Origin: Kitasatospora herbaricolor
Lineage (GTDB): Bacteria; Actinomycetota; Actinomycetes; Streptomycetales; Streptomycetaceae
Direction: 5' to 3'
Length of the DNA: 64,000 nucleotides
Assembly (NCBI RefSeq): GCF_030813695.1
Contig: NZ_JAUSVA010000002.1
Coordinates: forward strand, 7,773,501-7,837,500
The notes beneath the pieces are model-generated. The model saw nothing but the letters and a program-made list of their open reading frames with translations, ran no database searches and had not been told where the DNA came from. Positions within the stretch are counted from its first letter, which is position 1; each line of letters starts with the position of its first letter. Both the position numbers and the translations under genes were made by a program. Shown here one piece after another: positions 58,561 to 64,000 of this stretch.

Positions 58561-61334
58561 GCACCCGCGACCATGCCGGACGGGCCGACCGCGCCCGGCG
58601 GCCCGCCCCGTGGGTGCGCACCCGGCTGCGCGCGGCGCCGTCGGCCGTCCTGCTCGGCGCCGCCCTCGCCTTCGGCCTGGTCCTGCTCGCCGCGGCCCTG
58701 CCGCGCGCCCTGGACCGCGGCGCCGACAGCGCCCTGCGCGCCTACCTGCGCGACGCCGGCCCGGCGGCGACCAGCCTGCTGGCCAGCGCCCCGGCCAGGC
58801 CCGGCCAGGACTCGCCCCAGAGCCTCGACACGGCGCTCGCCACCCTGCGCAGCCGGGTCGGATCCGCGTTCCGGCTCGACCCGAGCGGGCCGGTGCACGG
58901 CGCCCGCGCGCTGCACCCGCGGGTCCTCTCCAACCCCGAACTCGCCCGCCCCGAAGCGGTGCCGCCCCAACTCGGCCTGTACTTCCTGCCCGCCGCCGGC
59001 GACCACGTCCGGCTGGTCGAGGGGCAGTGGCCCGGCGGTGGCCCGGCCGACGGCCCCATCCCCGTCGCGCTGGCCGCCGAGGCCGCCGAGACCCTCGGCG
59101 CGCGGGTCGGCTCCGTCCTGGTCGCCCCCTCCTCGGTCGGCGTCCCGCTGCGGGCCGAGGTGGTCGGCCTCTACCGCGCCGCCGATCCGACCGAGGACTA
59201 CTGGACCGGCCTCCCCTGTCTCACCGAGGCCTGCCTCAGCATGACCAACGTGCTGCCGGCCGAGTCGTTCTGGACGACCGCCGGCCTGGTCGGGCCGGAA
59301 TCCGTGGGCAGGCTGCTCGACTGGGGCGTCCGGGCCGAGGCCTTCTGGCGGCTGCCGCTCGACCCCGACGGGATGCGGGCCGACCGGCTGGCCGGCACCG
59401 GCGCGGAGCTGGCCTCCTTCGTGACCGGCCCGCGGGCCGCCGAACTGGCCACCGCCACCGGCCGCAGCGAACTGCGGATCGCCTCCGACCTGCCGGATCT
59501 CCTCACCCGGGCGCAGGCCCGCCGGTTCGCCGCCGCGCCGCTGACCGCGGTCGGCCCGGCCGGCGTGGCCGGGGTCGCCCTGGTGGTGCTCTGCCTGGCG
59601 GCCGGACTCACCGCCGACCGCCGCGCCGGGGAACTGCACCTGCTCCGGGCCCGCGGCGGATCACGCGCCGGCATCCTCGGCCGGCTGCTCGGCGAGGGCG
59701 CGGTGACCGTGCTGCCCGCGGCGGCGGCCGCCACCCTGCTCGCCTTCGTGCTGCTCCCCGCACCGCGCTGGACGGCCGCCCTGCTGGGGGCCCTCGTCAC
59801 CACGCTGCTGGCCCTGCTGGCCCTGCCGGTCCGGGCCGCCGTGCTGCTCGCCGCCCCCCGGCGGACCGGCGGGCGGCGCCGCGCGGTCGCCGAACTCGCC
59901 GTGCTGGCCGCCACCGTGGCCGCCGTGACCGAAGTCCGCCGCCGGGGGGTCGCCCCGCCCGGCGAGGGCCTGGACCCGCTGCTGGTCGCCGCCCCGCTGT
60001 TGCTCGCCCTGACCGGAGCGCTGCTGCTGGCCCGGCTCCAGCCGGTACTGGTGGGGGCGCTGGCCCGGGCCGCCGGACGCGGCCCCGGCGCGATCGGCTT
60101 CCTCGGCCTGGCCCGCGCCGCCCGGGGTACCGGAGCCCGCCCCGGTACCCCGGTGCTGCCGCTGCTCGCCCTGCTGCTCGCCGTGACGACGGCCGGCTTC
60201 GGCGCCACCGTGCTCGATGCGGTGGACCACTCCCGGCTGCGGGTCGCCCGGCTCGCCGTCGGCGGTGACGCCGCCGTCGCCGCGCCCGTCCGGGGCACCC
60301 TGCCGGAGGCCTTCACCCGGGCGGCGGCCGGGCTGCCCGGCGTACGGACCGCCACCGCGCTGTGGACGGACGACGACATCGCGCTGCCCGCCGCCGCCGG
60401 CCGGGACCGGGCCACCGTGGTGGTCGCGGACCCGGCCGGGTACGCCGAGCTGGCCCGGACGGTCGGACGCGGACGCTTCGACCCGGCGCTGCTGGCCGGC
60501 CCGGCACCGGGCGCCCCGGTACCCGCCCTGGTGAGCGCCGACCTCGCCGGGGCGCTCGGCCCGGCCGCCTTCCCCTTGCGGCTCGCGGGCGGGACCGAGT
60601 TCCTGGCCACCGTCGCCGGGGTGGTCGACGGCACGCCGGCCCGGCCGAACGCGACGAAGGCGCTGATCGTGCTGCCGACCGGCCCGACGGTGCTCAAGGT
60701 GCCCGCGGTGGGCCTGCCCAACCGCTGGTACGCGACCGGGAGCGTCGAGGACGAGCGCCTGCGGGCCCTGGTCCGCGACACGGTCGCGGCCCCGGAGCCG
60801 TCCGCCGGTGCACGGCCGGCCCCGGCGGCCGGCCGTGCGCAGGCCGGACCGACCGTGCTGACCAGCGCCGCCGTGACGGCGGAGCTCGGCGCCGACCCGC
60901 TGCAGCACTCCGCCGGCCGGCTGTTCCAGGCCTCGGTGGCCGGCGCCGCCGGCCTCGCGCTGCTGGCGGTGCTGCTCACCCTCGTCCGGGCGGCGCCCGA
61001 ACGGGCCGCGCTGCTGGCCAGGTTGCGGACCATGGGCCTGCGGCCACGGCAGGGGCTGGCGCTGGTCCTGGCCGAAACCCTGCCGCAGACCCTGGTGGCG
61101 GCGGCCGGCGGGATGCTGCTGGCGCTCGCCGCCGTGGCCCTGCTCGGGCCCGCCGTCGACCTGACCTCGCTGGTCGGCGCGGTGGTGCCGGCCGGACTGC
61201 GGCCGGCCGCGCTGCCGGTGCTCACCCAGGCGCTGGGCCTGGCCGCGCTGGTGTCCGCCGGGGTGCTGGCAGAGGCCGCCGTCACCGGGCGGCGACAGAT
61301 CACCACCGAGTTGAGAGCAGGGGACAGCCGATGA
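58557..61334 (+). CDS. Second FtsX-like ABC permease
   Basis: A 925-residue membrane protein with the same layout as its neighbour: an N-terminal helix (VLLGAALAFGLVLLAAALP), extracytoplasmic domain, FtsX-type helices (about 330-560), a second outer domain and C-terminal helices (about 800-910). The two are diverged paralogues and probably form a heterodimer driven by the ATPase encoded next. GTG start and both ends overlap neighbours, so translation of the three genes is coupled. Confidence 0.92.
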   Translation: MSTRDHAGRADRARRPAPWVRTRLRAAPSAVLLGAALAFGLVLLAAALPRALDRGADSALRAYLRDAGPAATSLLASAPARPGQDSPQSLDTALATLRSRVGSAFRLDPSGPVHGARALHPRVLSNPELARPEAVPPQLGLYFLPAAGDHVRLVEGQWPGGGPADGPIPVALAAEAAETLGARVGSVLVAPSSVGVPLRAEVVGLYRAADPTEDYWTGLPCLTEACLSMTNVLPAESFWTTAGLVGPESVGRLLDWGVRAEAFWRLPLDPDGMRADRLAGTGAELASFVTGPRAAELATATGRSELRIASDLPDLLTRAQARRFAAAPLTAVGPAGVAGVALVVLCLAAGLTADRRAGELHLLRARGGSRAGILGRLLGEGAVTVLPAAAAATLLAFVLLPAPRWTAALLGALVTTLLALLALPVRAAVLLAAPRRTGGRRRAVAELAVLAATVAAVTEVRRRGVAPPGEGLDPLLVAAPLLLALTGALLLARLQPVLVGALARAAGRGPGAIGFLGLARAARGTGARPGTPVLPLLALLLAVTTAGFGATVLDAVDHSRLRVARLAVGGDAAVAAPVRGTLPEAFTRAAAGLPGVRTATALWTDDDIALPAAAGRDRATVVVADPAGYAELARTVGRGRFDPALLAGPAPGAPVPALVSADLAGALGPAAFPLRLAGGTEFLATVAGVVDGTPARPNATKALIVLPTGPTVLKVPAVGLPNRWYATGSVEDERLRALVRDTVAAPEPSAGARPAPAAGRAQAGPTVLTSAAVTAELGADPLQHSAGRLFQASVAGAAGLALLAVLLTLVRAAPERAALLARLRTMGLRPRQGLALVLAETLPQTLVAAAGGMLLALAAVALLGPAVDLTSLVGAVVPAGLRPAALPVLTQALGLAALVSAGVLAEAAVTGRRQITTELRAGDSR

Positions 61335-62335
61335 ACAGCGCGCCGTACGGCCCGGCCACCGAGGAGGCGCCCGCCCACCGCCCGCCCACCCTGCAGGAGT
61401 TGCGGCAGCGGGCGCTGGCGGCCGCGGCCCCGCGCACGCACCGCGCCGGTACGGCGATCGTCTGCGAGCGGCTGGTCCGGATCTTCAGCACGGACGGGGT
61501 CGAGGTCCAGGCGCTGCAGGGCCTGGACCTGCAGGTCGAGCAGGGCGACCTGATGGCCCTGGTCGGCGCCTCCGGCAGCGGCAAGTCCACCCTGCTCAAC
61601 ATCCTGGCCGGCCTGGACGTCCCGACCGCCGGCACCGCCATGGTGGCCGGCCGGGACCTGCTGGGCATGACCGCCAAGGAGCGGCTGACCTACCGCCGGG
61701 ACGTGGTCGGCTTCATCTGGCAGCAGACCGCCCGGAACCTGCTGCCCTTTCTGACGATCGCTCAGAACGTCGCGATGCCGATGCAGTTGCGTGGCGAGCG
61801 GGGTGGCCGGGCCCGATCGGCGGCGCGCGCCGCCCGGGTGGGGGAGCTGCTGGAGGCGCTGGGCATCGGCGAGCTGGCCGGCCGCCGTCCCGCCGAGCTG
61901 TCCGGCGGCCAGCAGCAGCGGGCCGCGATCGCGGTGGCGATGGCCAACGACCCGGCGGTGCTGCTCGCCGACGAGCCCACCGGCGAACTCGACTCGGAGA
62001 CCGGCGCGGGTGTCTTCGAGGCCTTCCGGACGGTCAACCGCGAGCTGGGCGCCACCGTGGTGATCGTCACCCACGACCCGCTGGTCGCCGGTGAGGTGCG
62101 CCGCACGGTAGCCGTCCGGGACGGGCGCACCAGTAGCGAAGTGTTGCGCCGTACCGTCACCGACGAGCACGGCGAGGAGTCGGTCAGCGAGCGAGAGTAC
62201 GTGATGCTGGACCGTACCGGGCGGGTCCAGCTGCCCGCCAAGTTCCTTGCGGCGCTGGGCATGGAGCACCGGGTGGCGGTCGAGCTGGGCGCCGACCACA
62301 TCGCCGTCCGGCCGGATGACCTGACCGGCCGCTGA
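61331..62335 (+). CDS. ABC transporter ATPase with AbrB-like C-terminal tail
   Basis: 334 residues. After a 40-residue N-terminal extension the ATPase domain shows Walker A GASGSGKST at 79-87, signature LSGGQQQR, Walker B VLLADEPTGELD and the switch His (IVTHD). Beyond the domain, residues 288-334 (starting EYVMLDRTGRVQLPAKFL) look like a SpoVT/AbrB swapped-hairpin domain, normally a DNA-binding or dimerising element. This tail is unusual for an exporter ATPase. It completes the permease operon through an ATGA overlap. Confidence 0.92.
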   Translation: MNSAPYGPATEEAPAHRPPTLQELRQRALAAAAPRTHRAGTAIVCERLVRIFSTDGVEVQALQGLDLQVEQGDLMALVGASGSGKSTLLNILAGLDVPTAGTAMVAGRDLLGMTAKERLTYRRDVVGFIWQQTARNLLPFLTIAQNVAMPMQLRGERGGRARSAARAARVGELLEALGIGELAGRRPAELSGGQQQRAAIAVAMANDPAVLLADEPTGELDSETGAGVFEAFRTVNRELGATVVIVTHDPLVAGEVRRTVAVRDGRTSSEVLRRTVTDEHGEESVSEREYVMLDRTGRVQLPAKFLAALGMEHRVAVELGADHIAVRPDDLTGR

Positions 62336-62357
62336 GCCGCCGCAGGGCGGCCCGGAC

Positions 62358-62375
62358 GGGTCGGGTCGGGTCGGG
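62358..62375 (+). repeat. GGGTC repeat, G-quadruplex motif
   Basis: Four GGG runs separated by two-base TC loops lie between the convergent ATPase and DUF302 genes; similar imperfect runs continue to about 62408. The sequence fits the canonical G4 pattern and could aid termination. Confidence 0.5.
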
Positions 62376-62418
62376 TTCGAGGTCGGGTCGGGTTCGGGGC
62401 CGGGTCGGTTCCGGCCCG

Positions 62419-62814
62419 TCAGGCCTGGTCGGCGACGGCTGCGAGGGCGGCGTCCAGGCGCGCCGTCGCCTCCGCTGCGACCGGCTCCAGGTCGGGCAGC
62501 CCGGTGAACGCGACCATGGTGTCGGGGTCGAGGGCCTGGACGAGGATCTCGCCGCCGTCGCGGCGGACCACCACGTTGCAGGGCAGCAGGAGTCCGACGG
62601 CCCGGTCGGCGTCCAGGGCCTGGCGGGCCAGCGGCGGGTTGCAGGCCCCCAGGATCAGGTAGTCCTCCATGGTGTGGTCGAGCTTGGCCTTGAGGGTGGC
62701 GGCCACGTCGATCTCGGTGAGGATGCCGAATCCCTGCTCGGCGAGGGCCTCCCGGACGCGGGTGACGGTGTCGGCGAAGTCGCCGCTCACGCGGACGGTG
62801 CGGTCGTAGCTCAT
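62419..62814 (-). CDS. DUF302 family protein
   Basis: 131 residues. The family core is visible: VRVSGDFADTVTRVREALAEQGFGILTEID, then YLILGACNPPLARQALDAD and LLPCNVVVRR. The Cys in GACNPP and LPCN is conserved in the family. DUF302 proteins are often next to CsoR-type regulators and sulfur or copper genes; function is unknown. AAGGAG precedes the ATG. It is divergent from the MMPL gene, and the shared region has four CsoR-like operators. Confidence 0.9.
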   Translation of the reverse strand: MSYDRTVRVSGDFADTVTRVREALAEQGFGILTEIDVAATLKAKLDHTMEDYLILGACNPPLARQALDADRAVGLLLPCNVVVRRDGGEILVQALDPDTMVAFTGLPDLEPVAAEATARLDAALAAVADQA

Positions 62815-62922
62815 GCTGCGCTCCTTGCGGGTGGGGCGGCCGGTGGGCCGGGTCGGGGCCGGGCGCCGGGTGGGGCGAGGTGCCCGTGGGTGGGGTACCG
62901 GTGGGGTACCGGTTCGCTCCAG

Positions 62923-62940
62923 GATACCCCCGTGGGTATC
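62923..62940. promoter_or_regulatory. CsoR-like operator 1
   Basis: GATACCC-CCGT-GGGTATC is a perfect 7-bp palindrome of the CsoR/RcnR/CstR type. It lies just downstream of the DUF302 -10 box (TAGGCT on the minus strand, 62957-62952). Confidence 0.8.
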
Positions 62941-62955
62941 GGTGTACGGTGAGCC

Positions 62956-62973
62956 TATACCCCCCAGGGTAAA
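62956..62973. promoter_or_regulatory. CsoR-like operator 2
   Basis: TATACCCC followed by CCAGGGTAA is a slightly imperfect copy. It overlaps the upstream edge of the DUF302 -10 box and its spacer. Confidence 0.7.
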
Positions 62974-63022
62974 TCGGCGCGTCCGGTCCGCCCTCGCCCC
63001 GAGGGTGAGGTGCGCCTCCCGG

Positions 63023-63040
63023 GATACCGGTGGGGGTATC
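63023..63040. promoter_or_regulatory. CsoR-like operator 3
   Basis: GATACC-GGTGGG-GGTATC is a perfect 6-bp palindrome in the -35/-10 spacer of the MMPL promoter, whose -10 is TAGGCT at 63044-63049. Confidence 0.8.
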
Positions 63041-63060
63041 GGTTAGGCTCGATCCCATCC

Positions 63061-63077
63061 TTACCCCCCGGGGTATC
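63061..63077. promoter_or_regulatory. CsoR-like operator 4
   Basis: TTACCCCCC-GGGGTAT lies just downstream of the expected MMPL transcription start and before its GAGGAGG ribosome site, the mirror image of operator 1. Confidence 0.75.
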
Positions 63078-63093
63078 CACGAGGAGGCTCTCC

Positions 63094-64000
63094 ATGACCA
63101 CCGCAGACCAGACCCGGGTGCCCCCACCGACCGGCGCACCCGGCCACGACCCTTCCGAACCGCCCCAGCCCTACGGCCGGTTGGGCCGGCTCGGCCGGTG
63201 GGCGAGCGCGCACCTGCGACTGGTCGCGGTGCTCTGGCTCGCCCTGGTCGCCGGGCTCGGCGCGTTCGCGCCGCAGGTGACCTCCTCGCTGGCAGGCGCC
63301 GGCTGGCAGGCCGACGGCTCGGAGTCGGTGAAGGTCCGGGAGCTCGCCGACGCCCACTTCGGCGGCAACGCCTCCTCCGCCCTGCAGGTCGTGGTCGCCG
63401 CCGACCGGCCGGTCACGGACCCCGCCGTGGCCTCCGTGATCGAACGCGCCGGGGCCCTTCTCGCGGCCGACCCGCGGATCGAGCGGGTGGTCCCGCCGGA
63501 GCCCGGTGTCACGGTCGGCCCCGACGGCCGGACGGCGATCCTGCTGGCCGGGGCCGGGGCGGACACCGACGACATGGTCCGGGCCGCGGACGACCTCAAG
63601 GGCCCGCTCGCCGCGCTCTCCGGTGGCGGCGTCCAGGTCAGCGCCACCGGGGCCTCGGTGCTGTGGAGCGACTTCAACGCCGCCAACCACGACGCCATGA
63701 TGAAGTCCGAGATGCTGTCCTGGCCGGTCACCCTGGCCATCCTGGTCCTCGCCTTCGGCTCGCTCGTCGCCGCCGGACTCCCCCTGCTGCTCACCCTGGC
63801 GGGCCTGGCCGCCTCGGCCGGCGCCCTCGTCCTGCTCAACCACCTCACCCCGACCTCGGTCTGGGCGATGAACTTCGCCATGATGTTCGCTCTGGCGCTC
63901 GGCATCGACTACGCGCTGTTCCTGGTGGTCCGCTTCCGCTCGGCCCTCGCCCGGCACGGCGACGCCCGCCGCGCGGTCGGCGAGACCATGGACACCGCCG
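63094..64000 (+). CDS. MMPL/RND-family transporter (partial, runs off window)
   Basis: The first 302 codons are in the window and the frame is open at the right edge. A Pro-rich cytosolic N-terminus of about 35 residues leads to a membrane helix (LVAVLWLALVAGLGAF) and an extracytoplasmic domain (about 65-205). Helices follow (WPVTLAILVLAFGSLVAAGL, LALGIDYALFLVVRFR) with the conserved GIDYALF motif of MMPL proteins, the proton-relay Asp-Tyr. Family members export lipids or drugs by proton motive force. GAGGAGG lies six bases before the ATG. Four CsoR-like operators in the shared promoter suggest induction by copper or reactive sulfur. Confidence 0.93.
   Translation, partial: MTTADQTRVPPPTGAPGHDPSEPPQPYGRLGRLGRWASAHLRLVAVLWLALVAGLGAFAPQVTSSLAGAGWQADGSESVKVRELADAHFGGNASSALQVVVAADRPVTDPAVASVIERAGALLAADPRIERVVPPEPGVTVGPDGRTAILLAGAGADTDDMVRAADDLKGPLAALSGGGVQVSATGASVLWSDFNAANHDAMMKSEMLSWPVTLAILVLAFGSLVAAGLPLLLTLAGLAASAGALVLLNHLTPTSVWAMNFAMMFALALGIDYALFLVVRFRSALARHGDARRAVGETMDTA

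Overview
The window is chromosomal DNA of a high-GC actinomycete, almost certainly of the family Streptomycetaceae (Streptomyces or Kitasatospora). The signs are coding third positions that are nearly always G or C, frequent GTG and TTG starts, many start/stop overlaps of the ATGA or GTGA kind, leaderless starts behind TAGGCT-type -10 boxes, and typical actinomycete families: GuaB1, a SigK/RskA locus, a WXG-type secretion cassette, a DinB-like TIGR03086 protein and SpoIIE phosphatases. I see no IS element, CRISPR array or phage module.

Layout. 1-2.1 kb: a NUDIX hydrolase and an SDR protein with a zinc ribbon. 2.4-13.6 kb: the most interesting block. A minus-strand cassette (SseB-like protein, WXG-like partner, a 727-aa polymorphic toxin ending in an ADP-ribosyltransferase domain with intact R, STS and ExE motifs, then a large NTPase/beta-propeller protein) lies between two collinear paralogous ADP-ribosylglycohydrolases (ARGs). 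The upstream ARG is the third gene of an operon with a vWA protein of Ro60/TROVE-like layout and an ARPP-like protein. The other ARG has lost three metal-binding aspartates. ADP-ribosylation writers and erasers are thus concentrated in 11 kb.

14-22 kb: GuaB1-type IMPDH/GMP reductase, a DUF5995 protein, a calcium-type P-ATPase, PPK2 and a SulP transporter. 22-29 kb: a secreted GH87-type alpha-glucanase, a serine hydrolase, the divergent ohrR/ohr pair with its operator, and a fasciclin lipoprotein. 29-42 kb: a SigK regulon island with a YedY-like molybdopterin oxidoreductase, an SDR-DUF2867 protein, an SPL-like radical SAM protein, sigK-rskA and a fatty-acid modification operon (FAD oxidoreductase, DUF1365, CFA-synthase family, DUF1295), syntenic with mycobacterial sigK. 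Four near-identical promoters (CCAATCC or CCATCC, 15-16 bp, CCGAAY) sit before these units, and one of them decides a start codon. A SnoaL/LuxR pair is embedded in the island.

42-51.8 kb: a SpoIIE phosphatase, a pseudouridine synthase, a SnoaL protein, a divergent quinone-oxidoreductase/LysR pair with an operator, an SDR-QueA pair, an APH-family kinase and a uracil/xanthine permease. 51.8-52.5 kb: tRNA-Gln, tRNA-Ser, an irregular Tyr-anticodon tRNA and a 26-codon gene with its own promoter and terminator. 52.6-62.3 kb: a TIGR03086 protein, an ArsR/SRPBCC pair and a MacB/FtsX-type ABC export system with two giant permeases and two ATPases, one carrying an AbrB-like tail. 62.4-64 kb: divergent DUF302 and MMPL genes sharing four CsoR-like operators in mirror-symmetric order; the MMPL gene runs off the window.
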